The notes below the pieces were generated by a model. The model saw only the letters and a list, made by a program, of their open reading frames with translations. It searched no databases and was not told the origin of the DNA. A DNA stretch of 64,000 nucleotides, taken from Rhynchonema sp. JSB1_4 (Eukaryota; Nematoda; Chromadorea; Monhysterida; Xyalidae). The DNA is taken from assembly GCA_030248065.1 (NCBI GenBank), contig JASAMV010008944.1, positions 1-64,000 of the forward strand, given 5' to 3'. The position numbers were made by a program, and so were the translations under genes. Below, one piece after another: positions 11,901 to 22,600 of this stretch; position 1 is the first letter of the stretch, and each line of letters starts with the position of its first letter.

Positions 11901-14900
11901 CACTTTATACTTCGTCTCGTTGCCATACAAAGAACAAAATGTCACCCAGAACAAGCCGCAACAAAGAACATTGCGATACTGTGTATCGGTCGTCGTCTGT
12001 TGCCCAGTGTTTCCGGCTGTTGCGTTGTTGCGTCTGTTGCGCATGTTCTCTCCCGCGACGAACGCAAAGAAAGAAAAAGAACATAAAAAAATAGAAGATC
12101 GTTTCGGCCTGTAATTTTAGGCAGCCTAGCAAATGCCTTTCCTGATGCTGTTGTGCACTGAGAACACGAACAAAAAGTTGCGAACTGTTTATACTTTTGC
12201 GTGTATCGAATGTACGTTGTCACGGTACCATGTAGTATTGATCGCACAATGACTAAATCAGAATTCATCCACCCTGATCTTCAGGTTCAACCTTTACCAC
12301 TATGCTACTTGTATTTTTGACAAAACATTTACAGCTACAAATAATCTAGCAGATAAACCACGTTGCCGCAGGTCTGAAACATTCTCTCTACTACATATAG
12401 TCTTTCCGTTTTATGACAGTCCAGAGGTGGTATACAGAAAATGTTTCAACGCCTTGAAAACAGCAGTCATCGACGTGGATGATAACCAACAGGTCGACAA
12501 CGTGGCTCGAAACATGCGTGTTGCTTGATGGCTGCTCTGTTGCGATGAAACATTTGCTGTATACTTTGTTTGGACCGAGAATAAAATGAAAGACTATACT
12601 TTGTGAGCGATCACGCAACGCAACGTCATTGCCCCGTCACTTTCCCTCTTCACAATTCAAAAAAAAATTGACCAATTCTTATATAGTCATTGTGCGACCA
12701 ATATAAACGACCTTAGATGCAAAGGGGGAACGATACAGCGTTTTTTGTTCTTTGTATCGCAACAAGACGAAGTATATAGTGGCCTTAATACTGTAGATAC
12801 ATACCCCGGGGCCATGAGCGTACGATATCGATTTATCAACGTCGTCCAAGATGCTTTCGTACGTTAAAAGTCGCAATCTTGGAATCGCCTTGGGATCCGG
12901 AAGAAGCACACCCGTGGAATCGACATTTCTGAGCGAATTTACTTTAGCCCATATGAAGCTCGAATATCGGATCTGCCTTGGTCACGTGATTCTTCTTTGG
13001 ATTACGAATTTTTTGGGAGTGACGAAATGCTACTCATTTTGAGCAACAATTGCAAAATCTGTTTTGCCGAACATGCATTTGTATCTGTATTTCTTGTGGT
13101 CATGCATTACAAGAGTGTGTTCAGCGAATATTTCCATCAAGAGGTTTTGATCACAACAGCCAAGCAGAATACTCACATGTGGAAGTCGGCATCGTAGGTT
13201 TCGACCACATCGCAGAAAAGTTCAATGTCCACCGAACTGTAGCGCGTCGTGTAGGTGCAAAAATTTGTCAAGGGCTCGCTGCCGTAGATATGTTCCACTT
13301 GTGATCTGCATGCATAATCAGAAGTTGGGTCGATCGAACTGTCATAACCATCATATAAAAGTGCAAACTAACGCCGTCAACAGCGTGGTACCATGAATGG
13401 CGCTCAACACTACGCCTCGCGGGTCTGTCTGCACCACGTTGCCACGTTTCGGATCGACACGCACGGCGCTGAAACATCGATTTCTATCACGAACGACTCA
13501 CGGAAATGTATAAACGCAGATCAAACAGTCAACAAACTATAGATGCCCAGTCTGTCCGTGTACTGTCGCTCGACTAAGGCACTGTAATTCAGCTGATGTT
13601 TCATGTGCGCCGCGGCCAAGTCGGTACAGTAGAGCAAACTGAGACTTGAAATGCCCTGAAATGATGTTGAGCATAAAAATGTGCAACAAAGAAAGCAAAT
13701 GAAGAGAATAATGAAACGAAGACCCTAAAGGCTACTTTATACTTCGTCTCGTTGCGATACAAAGAACAAAATGTCACCCAGAACAAGCCGCAACAAAGAA
13801 CATTGCGATACTGTGTATCGGTTGTCGTTTGTTGCGCAGTGTTTCCGGCTGTTGCGTTGTTGCGTCTGTCGCAGATGTTCTCTCCCGCGACAAACGCAAA
13901 GAAAGAGAAAGAACAATTAAAAAATTGAAGGCCGTTTCGGCCCGTAATTTTAGGCAAGCCTGGAAAATGCCTTTCCTGGTGCTGTTGTGCACCGAGAACA
14001 CCAATGAAAAGTTGTGAAAAAATTGGGGGACACATTGACACAATCAAACATGAATCACCACCTCATTTTCGAACACCGTCGCCCGCTCCGATTCGGTCGG
14101 GGGGGGGGGGGAGGGGGTGAACTGACTGACTTTATTCTTTGGCTTCCAAACACCACTATTGCCAGCAATACTTTATAATTAAAACCAGGACTTGAAGTTG
14201 TGCTCAACCTCAACTTCCTTGCTATGATAACCCGGTGTGAATGAGTGGCATTCTTCGCTAACTCATTCGCATCAGGCAATGCAATGCACTGTCGCCTTGT
14301 TGAGACAGGCGGCCAGGCACACACACACCAACGCAGTGTGACAATCAACACACGACCCTGTTCTGTATCACACAGTCAAAGTCAAACAGAGCGCTCAACG
14401 CTATCAGTGCAGCCACCCACGCTGCAATGGTTTATATTGCTGGTTTACATGCGACGCACGTCAACAAGGGTGGCTCAGTGGTAGGTCGCCGGCCTGGAGG
14501 GCCGATGAAGTAGGTTCAATTCCCGGTCGTACCATTTTTTCAATCGGGAACTTTTTCAATTTTTTCTTTGTTTTTCGGATTCACCAGGTCGAGCGAAACC
14601 TAACGACACCAAAAACAGCCAACAATTCGCTTCCTATCGGCGAAAAAACAATGACGAGACAAATCCAAGTTGAGATTTTTTAACTCCCGAAATCTTGTCT
14701 CGGCGAGACAAAACAGCTGTCTCGTTGCGCGTGTCGCGTTACGTCATTTATACTTTTTTGTGTATCGAATGTGTGTTGTCTCGGAACCAGTATAAACGAC
14801 CTTCGATACAAAGGGGGAACGATACAGCGTTTTTTGTTCTTTGTATCGCAACGAGACGAAGTATAAAGTGGCCTTAACGCAGCAATTTGCAGTCGAGGTC

Positions 14901-15757
14901 TGTCGCCTACAAGTCCGATGTCTGCCCTCTGTATGGATGGATTGGTGTTGACATGTACCCTGGAAGAAAACATCTTCAGTGAGTTTTTATACTCAAGCTC
15001 AAACAACACCTGTGTCGCCAGAATATCAGAATTCTCACCTGGTGTGCACTTCCGGATCTCTTTGCCCAGCACAGTCCGAAGCGCTAATCTGCAAAATCAT
15101 TTTGTTGTATTGGTCGCACATGACTATATGAGAATCCTGCCAAAACCATCTTGATTTCCAAGTTTCAAGAGATGAGCCACGTTTAACCACTGGGCTATTT
15201 GTGTTTCTTGCAAAACATTTTGACCTGAAAATGAACCAGCCAGTCAAACACGTTTTTAATCTCTGAAACATTTCGCTTACTGCATACTTTGTGTGATTAC
15301 ACGTTGCATGTTACACGTTACAATGTCATGTTGAATTTTCTGGCTTGTCAATAACGGAAAAATTTTGGATTGATTATCATATAGACATTGTGCGACCAAT
15401 ATGTACGATCAAGATCTGTCCAGACATGAAAGCCTATGAAAAATAAGTAATCAACTTTACCGGGCGCGGCATTTCGTTTCGCTCAATCTGGCATTTCAAT
15501 CTGCTGAATTCCGCCTGTGAAACATCACCACATCCGCCCTCAGGTCGATCACCGTCCAGCTTTTGCATCAACGTGGCCAGGTACGGTGGACCGTACAATT
15601 TGCTGGCAGCGGACGGAGGCGCCGGAGGCAGACTCGCACCATCAGTGGCATCGGGATGACTGGATTCCATTGCAAGTGACAATTGGGTAGAAACTGCGAA
15701 AATCCCGGAAAGTAGCAAACAGTAGAAGAGTGCAAGGGTAGGAAACTTGGAAAGCAC
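8925..15757 (-). CDS. HAD-type 5'-nucleotidase, NT5C2/NT5DC-like
   Basis: Likely nucleotidase-fold protein, function unproven. Minus exons: 15461-15757, 15039-15088, 14879-14959, 13534-13655, 13373-13468, 13177-13305, 12805-12928, 10251-10418, 9991-10168, 9830-9924, 9310-9433, 9127-9232, 8925-9043. Family marks: GNVVQTDPRGVVLSAIHG (like NT5DC1 DGNFLKL...RASHG), FQFVICDAQKPLWF, GGVYSGGS, MMYMGDGIFSDIIP (like YIGDHIFGDI), TFLVTNDLE and FLMPHE. The N-terminus is hydrophobic and signal-like; the C-terminus is Lys-rich. Problems: DLDCKL, the only candidate for the catalytic DxDxT motif, is out of frame with its neighbours and has Lys for Thr; exon 9310-9433 does not join in frame with 9830-9924. 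It may be decaying, mis-assembled or wrongly joined. An alpha2delta channel subunit was considered and dropped. Confidence 0.6.
10586..11893. mobile_element. Harbinger-like MITE E2 (CCGGTTTCCCGG subterminal arrays)
   Basis: Ends GGCCGTCTTCACAATGATCC and its inverse, with TAA on both sides (10583-10585, 11894-11896). Each end carries an array of CCGGTTTCCCGG-type units. The 1.3-kb interior has no convincing transposase. It lies in an intron of the nucleotidase-like gene and abuts E3, sharing one TAA. Confidence 0.85.
12236..12703. mobile_element. MITE M1, copy 2, nested in E3
   Basis: M1 ends TATTGATCGCACAATGAC...GTCATTGTGCGACCAATA. The flanking E3 sequence resumes with TATAAACGACC as in the intact relative at 14793. 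The interior matches copy 1 except for the M2 insertion. Confidence 0.85.
12400..12594. mobile_element. MITE family M2, nested in M1
   Basis: Ends GTCTTTCCGTTTTAT and ATAAAATGAAAGAC, TA on both sides, inserted in the M1 word CTACATACTTTG. A second copy, with a decayed right end, lies at 16310-16506. Confidence 0.8.
13729..14874. mobile_element. Harbinger-like MITE E4 in nucleotidase-like intron
   Basis: Ends AGGCTACTTTATACTTCGTC and GACGAAGTATAAAGTGGCCT with TAA on both sides; interior matches E3. It is interrupted about 14022-14745 by unrelated DNA containing a G-run and a tRNA-like segment. On the minus strand its right TTA duplication forms part of the intron donor (GTTAAG); before insertion the donor would have read GTTAGG. 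Confidence 0.8.
14465..14535 (+). repeat. tRNA-like (SINE-type) segment
   Basis: Contains an A-box-like TGGCTCAGTGGTAG, a short stem with a 7-base loop in anticodon position, and a B-box-like GGTTCAATTCCCGG. The acceptor ends do not pair, so it is probably a tRNA-derived SINE or tRNA pseudogene rather than a working tRNA. A T-rich stretch follows. Confidence 0.5.
15108..15402. mobile_element. MITE M1, copy 3
   Basis: TATTGGTCGCACATGACTAT and its inverse at the far end. It makes up about 295 of the 372 bases of the first intron of the nucleotidase-like gene (15089-15460), starting 19 bases from the acceptor. Confidence 0.85.
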
Positions 15758-15899
15758 AGATATGTACTTGATGATGATTGCGATTAATCAGCATGTATTG
15801 CGTTGCTTGATAAATCAACAGAACTGATTTCATGCTTTTTGCGTCTTGAGTTGAAGCGATCGTTTTACACAATCCAACCGCCTTGTCGTACTGTGTTCA

Positions 15900-17134
15900 C
15901 TCATTTTTATTCTTACTCGCAATACAGGGTTAGATTAAAGAAAGTAAAAAAGTTGGTCACTTTTTCTTTTTTGAAATTTTAAGTCCACTTTTTATTATTT
16001 TTTCACTCTTTTCGTTATTTTTTCACTTTTTTAACGTAAAACGGCACATCTTCATTCGTTTTATTGCTCATGATTTTTCAAAAAATCGCCTGTGGCGCTT
16101 ATCTTTCTGTTTGAAATTGTGTTGTGATGGACTCATACAGTTCGCTGTCATCTTATTGGGCGTGCCATAAGCTATCGACACACTCCACAATGCTCGCCTG
16201 CTTGCAGTGGTCGGGGATTAGTCCTTTGTTGCTTTTGTGACACAAAATGAGTATGGTGTAAGTCTCTATCTCTCTTCACATTTATGTCCAAATTCACAAA
16301 CAGTCGTCAAGTCTTTCCGTTTTATAACAGTATAGAGGCGGTATACAGAAAGTGTTTCAACACCTTGAAAACAGCAGTCATCGTCGTGGATGATAACCAA
16401 TAGGTCGACAACGTGGCTCGAAACATGCGTGTTACATACTTGATGGCTGGTGTTGCGATGAAATATTTGCTGTGTCCTTTGTTTGGACCGGGAATAAAAT
16501 GAAGGACCCTATGTCTGTATATACTATGTATAATAAGTATAATACGGCGTATGTATACAGTCACCTGATTTTTATAGTGACCCTCCACTGTACTGCACAT
16601 CGTGAATCAAGGGTGGAATGTCGGTCCCCTATGCCGTCACTATAGAATGGTAGACCGTATACAATGTACATAATACTCTCTCGCAAATCGAGTGTAGGAT
16701 TTAACACTTTTGTGTTAAAAAAATAACACTTCCGATTGTTGTCCTACGGCAGCATGAGTTTTTTGACGTAGGTTTTAACACTTTTTTGTAGTTTGAAGTG
16801 TAGTTTTTTCAAGTCGTATTTTTAACACTTTTGTGTAGTTTTCTTACGCAGCCAGTACGCTGCTGCTCCTGTACCCAAAAATTAGCCGAATGCGGGTTCA
16901 ATCTCGCAAGATTTTACGTGTTTCCGACTCGCAACATTACATGATAAGACAAAGCACAACAACAAGAAAATGACGAAGAAAGCACAAAAATGCTTGACAA
17001 TAGAGTCGATCACGATCACACACAGAAACAAATAAAAACAGGGCAAAATGCATAATCGGTGAAATCAAGAGCAGATGTAAAAAAGCAGATTGCAACAATC
17101 ATACTGCAGCAGCTACTAAATCAAAAACACAAGT
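15900..17134. other. Gene-free stretch with an M2 MITE
   Basis: Poly-T tracts (15960-16070), the M2 copy at 16310-16506 and a stretch rich in AACACTTTTGTG-like words (16690-16840, with a related block at 19520-19620). No exon I can support. Confidence 0.6.
16310..16506. mobile_element. MITE M2, second copy
   Basis: Starts GTCTTTCCGTTTTATAACAG and matches 12400-12594 along most of its length; the far end (AATAAAATGAAGGACC) has lost perfect inversion. Confidence 0.75.
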
Positions 17135-17140
17135 GTGAAA

Positions 17141-17655
17141 CATGAACGCTCAACATTCGTGCCTCCTCCAGATCACGCAAATAGGTCGAATACACATCGA
17201 CTGACATGGCATCAGTGCTGTGGCTCGGGGTGGGGTCTCCCCAAAAGTGTGTGGCCCCCTGTGTGGGTACGGTATGTGGCCCCCCGCGCTGAGGTACAGT
17301 ATCTCCCCCTCTCTGGTAGGGTATCTCCCCCAATTTTTCCAAAATTTCCCCCCAAAAGCACATACCCTTTTTGGTCCAAATTGGTCAAAAACGGGGTCAA
17401 AATCGACCAAAAGTGTAAAAACTTGCGCGCTCCGTGCGATTTATGCACATTTTAACCTATCAAAATTGAATTCTCGCGAAAGTAGTATGGTACAGTATCT
17501 CCCTTTGAAAGTTCTTTCCCCCACCCCCAAATCGGATTCCCCCCCCCACAAAATTCTGGGTACAGTACCCCGGTGCAGTCTCCCCCTCACAAGTAGCCAC
17601 AGGACTGCATGCCATTCATCTTGGATTCTTGGGCAAACCTCCAAAACAAAATAGG
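17141..17655 (-). other. Coding-like exon pair split by a hAT-like MITE
   Basis: Minus-strand coding-like stretch ending in VDVYSTYLRDLEEARML, broken at 17213-17607 by a transposon. A donor (GTGAGG, intron from 17590) and acceptor (CCACAG, intron to 17218) lie at the element ends. Splicing there leaves the frame open and adds exactly ten codons relative to the uninterrupted sequence. Unspliced, the frame stops at once inside the element. The parent gene is not identified; it lies upstream of the nucleotidase-like start at 15757. Confidence 0.45.
17213..17607. mobile_element. hAT-like MITE H4 (GTACAGTATCTCCCC-type repeats)
   Basis: Ends CAGTGCTGTGGCT and AGCCACAGGACTG (12 of 13 inverted), flanked by CATGGCAT and CATGCCAT, an 8-base target duplication with one change. 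The interior has repeated TACAGTATCTCCCC-like words and C-runs. On the minus strand its termini supply splice sites. Confidence 0.75.
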
Positions 17656-17753
17656 CGCAGATTAACTCACCACGAACACTTGAAATGATGAATGTAACAC
17701 CATGATTGCATTCACGATATTTTTGCCAAGATCGATCTTATGATATCACAAGA

Positions 17754-18033
17754 TATTGGGTCGCACAATGACCATTATAAAAATTCATCAAATGAATCCT
17801 GATTTTCACGTTCAGCCACTCTTAGCCACTGTGCTATTTGCGATTCTCACAAAACTTTTTCACCTGAAAATGATCCAGCACGGCACCCACGTTGCTGCGG
17901 ATCTGAAACATTTCGGTGACTGCATATTTTGTGTGCGATCGCGCAACGCAACGTCACTGCCCCATTACTTTCCCTCTTTGCGATTCAGGAATAAAATTTG
18001 ACCAATTCTTATAAAGGCATTGTGCGACCAATA
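17754..18033. mobile_element. MITE M1, copy 4
   Basis: TATTGGGTCGCACAATGACC and GGCATTGTGCGACCAATA termini; interior as in copies 1 and 5. Confidence 0.85.
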
Positions 18034-18420
18034 GCAGCGTTCAATGTTGTCATACACGTGACTGGACGTGGTGCCAAATCAGTAAGAACGGTTGAGTCAG
18101 GTTTCGGTTCTTCTTGACTTCGTCCACAGCGTCGTTCACACTGCTGCCAACCTACAAAAGTTCATGAGTTAGGGGAAAACAGCGTGAAAAATGATGAAAT
18201 AGTGGCCTAGAAACCAATGGTACCTACACAATATAAATCGTGCTGCGTTTTTGGTTGCCCGCTTGGACCTGCGGTACACCAGGTCATCGTCAAGGGTAGG
18301 TAAAGAACTGCCAGTCATACTTGATTGGTTTCTGTCTTGTACCTAACCCAGTGACACAACATAAAAGTAAGCTAAGTCTTTTGCATGGTAGCCGCAAAGG
18401 TTTTGGTTCACTATTGAATA

Positions 18421-18590
18421 TTCCGCGACTTTTCAGGCCGGGAAGTTCAGGCCCGACCTTTTCAGGCCAAGTTTTTCAGGCCCGGCCGATTCAGGCGCAG
18501 CATATTTGACCTGTTTATAGGCTTAGGCTTAGGCTCCAGCCGGGCCTGAATCGGCCGGGCCTGAATGGCCGGGACTGAACCGTCGCCCAA
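18421..18590. repeat. TTCAGGCCCGGCC inverted array
   Basis: Several TTCAGGCC(CG) units in one direction, then their inverse (GGCCGGGCCTGAA) about 80 bases later. Same plan as the other array-bearing elements here, with a different unit. Confidence 0.65.
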
Positions 18591-18768
18591 TAAATTTTGA
18601 AGCATAACATTTCTTCATTTATGACTTCAAATACATACGTGGAGATCAATTATGGACTTGTGTTGATGTTGGGCTTCATTGGCAAATTTATTATCGGCAT
18701 CAGTCATAACCTGGTCTTCTTCGGCGCTGTCTGACGACGGTAATCGGGTCGCTTGAATATGAGAAGAG

Positions 18769-19190
18769 CAGAGGTCTCAATCGGGCCGGAACGGGCCGGA
18801 CCGGAGATTGTAGGATAGGGCGGGCCGTGCCGGATACCCCGGCCCGAAGCTTCTGACGCGACTTATTTCACTGTTTTTTTTGTCAAAAATTCTAAACTTT
18901 CTGACGGATTCGGCAAGTGAGTGATCAGTACTGGTCTATCTGAAAAGTTTTTCGTTGAAAACAATGAATTTCACAAAAATTTAGATTCAGAAACATCACA
19001 AAATTATGACAAAAATCGGGTAAAAAGCTGACCCAAAAATTCGGGCCAAGTCAGAGTGAGCCAAGCCGGGCCCGAAAGGACGGGTCGGGACGGGCCGGGC
19101 CGGAGATTTGGGGGATCGGGGGGGGGGCGGGGGGGGGCGGCCGCCCCCCCGGCTCCGGGCCGGCCAATCCCCGCCAGATTGCGACCTCTG
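18769..19190. mobile_element. GGCCCG-array element with CAGAGGTC termini
   Basis: Ends CAGAGGTCTCAATCGGGCC and GATTGCGACCTCTG, related to the element at 56486-56810. Arrays of CGGGCCGG-type units lie inside each end. I could not find a clean 8-base duplication for this copy. Confidence 0.65.
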
Positions 19191-19683
19191 GGAGTAGCGT
19201 TGAGTGCTGCCCGGTCAAAGTGAGTCTTGACCGAGTCTCATTCGTGCTCCGCTGGATATCCACATTTGTATGATGATTTAAAGTGACGTTTGTGCAGAAG
19301 GCGATTTTGAAGTCCAGTGGTGAAGTGATTATTGCACAGCCAACACGCAAGCATCAGTGCCAATTAAAACGTGGCAAAACGAAGATATACAACGATACTG
19401 TAATGTAACGCAATAAAAAAAATAAATAACCAACTGGGAATAAAACGAGCCCCAAATAACATTTTTTTTTAAAATCAAGCAAGCAAGCAAAAATGCACTT
19501 CTGCCTTTTCGTTTTTCTCTTCTGTTCAAAATAACACTTCGAGTGTTATTTCCAATTGATGTAACACTTCGCATTTGTAGTTTCCATTGTAGCTTTATAA
19601 CACTTTGTTGTTATTTTGAAAACTACAATAGCCGATTGTTAGAATGCAACATTCCATTTGCGAGAGAGTAGTCCGTCTTTTCG

Positions 19684-22600
19684 TTATTCAACGCCATTCC
19701 AAGCAGCATCCAATCGTTCGTAATATCGCCAATCCAATGTGCCTACAGTCAATGTGCCGCCGTCAGCAACGGTGCTGGATTTGGTTGGCAGCAATTCACA
19801 GGTGGATGTTGCCTGATTCAGGTTGAACGCCAGACAGCCGTTCGCAACAAGACACTCGAATGAACAGCTGAAAGAGGGACTCAGACACAGGCATGACCAT
19901 CTGGTGCGGTTGCACTGCCTGGCGCATCGCCCGTCTGTGGAAACAGGACGAAACGGGAAAAAATTCATTTCTGTTACTGGCAGCGCGGACACAGCGGAGA
20001 ACCACAACATCCAGCTGAGGCCGGGCCCGGCTTTGGATTCAGGCTTGAGAGTTGGTAGGCTTAAAGGTCAGGCTCACCGTCGTTCGTCATCAGTGTTGTG
20101 CGTGCCAAGGATGGGGACATTCGGTTGGTAACGGGTGTTTGGACGCAGTTTGTAACGTTGACCCGGCACACCTGAATGTATGCTACTGCAGGTACCCATT
20201 TGGCTTAACCATCGTGTATCACATTTAGTGGTGTTCCTGGCCATGTCCAGGCTTGCCTTTGTCACGTGACCAGCACGGATGGTAAAAGTGGATCTGGCGG
20301 CTCTCATGTGAACAAGCAGGCAAAAAATAGCGTGCCTCTCATCCCATTTGCCAGGGGCATTAATGCTAATGATACATGTTTCGATCAGCGGCATGAAAGC
20401 TGATTAAAAACTTTTAATCTGGCCAAATTAGCGGCATCGAACAGTACTATTTGACAAAAAGATCATTTGGTCACTGTGAGACCGAGACCGAACCGATCTC
20501 CAACTTTGATACCGGCGTTCGTTGGAGAAATGACAAGATCAACACACGCACGTCTTTCCACCAAACATTTCATATCGGTTGTTGTGGCACAGTTTTCACC
20601 CACGTTCACCTTCCAGCTTGTGCCGTCGTGTTCGAGCTTCGAGCAGCCCTGCACTTGTGCCGCACTGTCGTGCACACCAGGCAACGGCGGCCGGGCCTTG
20701 GTTTTGATGCGCAATTGATTTTCTTAGCACTTTTTTCCTGACTAATTATCCAAAGTACTGTGAAATCTGAACAAGCGGTTTGCGCACATTTTGATCATAT
20801 CCCGGTTCTTCCGATCCCTCTGACTGACGTGGTGCCCAGTGGGTTGAGTTGGCACCAGGGTTGTTCACCAGACCAAACCAATAATCCTGATGATCACAAA
20901 ATGTGTGTATGCGTGTGTGTACTGCCTTAACATTTACAAAACACAAGCAAAGAGGATGCTACCTTGGCTGTATTGAGATTAGGTGTGACGTCAGATAGAC
21001 TTTCAACGGTGTAAATGTGTGCTGCTCTGTCATGCACGCTGGTCGAGCTGTCGATGACACACTGGGCACGATCAGGTGAGGTTGACGGCTGCGAATCGCA
21101 AAAATTGTTTCTTATAAATTTTCGAAAAAATAATTTTTCTCACAACTTACCGATGTGTAGAAGCAGCTGCTTCCCTTCGGATTGCCATTCAACGCAGCGC
21201 ACGTTGTGTTTTGTTGTTTGACCAGTTCTGAACCCGAAAACGCTCGTTTTTATTCGTTACACAGCTGTTGCTTTACCCACTCTTGTGATTTCATGCAAAC
21301 AAAAATGAGGCACCTTTAACAATTTGATCCGGATGATTGTGAACGAGGTCCGATGTGCACGAGGTGGGGGCGGGTGCCGACCAAGCTGTACTGGCCCACC
21401 ACTGGCAATAAAAGCAATAAAAGTAAAGTATAAATGCTTTTGTGTTCAGCTAGACTCAATAATTCAAGCTGGTTTTTAACGCACGGTGCTTTGTTGTGTG
21501 ATGTTGCATGTTCTGATCTGGTCCTCGGGCGCCAGGGTGGAGTAAGGGTCGGCGCATTGGATGTACATTGTTGTGCCTGGACAAAAGTTGGTTTTTGCGT
21601 AAGCCGTATTGTTTTTTGAAAGTATAACAAAATGACACACCATTGTAATACTTTCTTTTGTAACCCACATCGGGTCCGGCCGTGCGTACCGCAGGTCTTG
21701 AGTAAGAAATTATGAACTGGCTCGGATCCGCGAACACCATTTCGTCACACGCTGAACATTTGTCAAATTATGTACATATGTTCTTCAGTGTATACAATAC
21801 AGTATATTTTACAACTTGAAATATTATCATAGGAAATGCATGCCGCCAGTTTTCCATTTATAGCCCTGGGGACCATGAGTGGAAAACTCCGGTAATCTTG
21901 TGGATCACTCACTTGGTGAGCATCCATAACGTGGCTCCCACGTGTTCGGTCCGGCGCATCTAACCGTGTGATGGTGCAGATCGACAACGCTCGCGTCACC
22001 TGCATGACGGGTTACGGTAGGTTTACTGTATTTGGACATCAGTCAGCAGCCAGGTCTACAGTATAACCATCAAATGCCATATGTGCGAAGCTGCTGCCCG
22101 CTTGACGACATGAGTACGTGACGTATTGCTCTCCGGACTGCGTGATGAACGGAATGTCAAATGATGTAGATACGAATGATGTCGCTGGGGGCAGTGTTGG
22201 GCAGGCTAAAATCATATGGCTAAGTGTAAAATCTGCTGATCGTGTCGGGTCGCATTTGCCTTGGTGACATGATTATTTTGAACTATTTTGAGAACGTGCC
22301 ACTAATTTGTCTAGCAATAACGGTTATGCTGGTCGAAATGTGTAGAATCCGCCGATTTCAAAATAAAAACCGTCCGTCCAAAAAGTTCCGTGCCGTAGTG
22401 ACCAAGACAGATTCGATCGGATGCAATCATGGCTGATAACGAAACTTGAATCAATCTCCAAGTTCGGAACGTCGACGGCTGATGGGGACGAGAACAATTT
22501 CTAGCCGTCAAAGTTCAAATAAGCAACGATCACTTACAGATGGTGTGACAGACATGACTGGTGAACGACAGATTCGGTACGCACTCCTGTGTCGCAGTGC

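Larger units (their letters stand above)
11897..12785. mobile_element. Harbinger-like MITE E3 with nested insertions
   Basis: Ends AGGTCACTTTATACTTCGTC and GACGAAGTATATAGTGGCCT, TAA on both sides. Interrupted at 12236-12703 by an M1 MITE, which is itself interrupted at 12400-12594 by another MITE (M2). The uninterrupted order can be read from E4 (13729-14874), which carries the same sequence without M1. Confidence 0.85.
18060..19350 (-). other. Isolated coding-like pieces, gene unknown
   Basis: 18060-18160 (-) after a TTTTGTAG acceptor reads VNDAVDEVKKNRNL, reminiscent of the helix VRDAVDWVHYKGSL of NT5C2-type nucleotidases. 19200-19340 (-) reads CTNVTLNHHTNVDIQ. I could not join these to a gene. 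Between them are GGCCCGG-rich repeats (18421-18590 and 18769-19190). They may be remnants of a second nucleotidase or exons of the split piece at 17.1-17.6 kb. Confidence 0.3.

Noticed and set aside
14465..14535. Functional tRNA gene
   Set aside because: A- and B-box-like words are present but the acceptor stem does not pair; a SINE or pseudogene is more likely.
17220..17654. Several overlapping frames of 80-144 codons
   Set aside because: Lie inside the C-rich hAT-like MITE and do not resemble protein-coding sequence.
8925..19350. Voltage-gated calcium channel alpha2delta (VWA/Cache) gene
   Set aside because: Early resemblance of VNDAVDEVKKNRN and a signal-like N-terminus, but no VWA metal site is present and the exons match the 5'-nucleotidase family much better.
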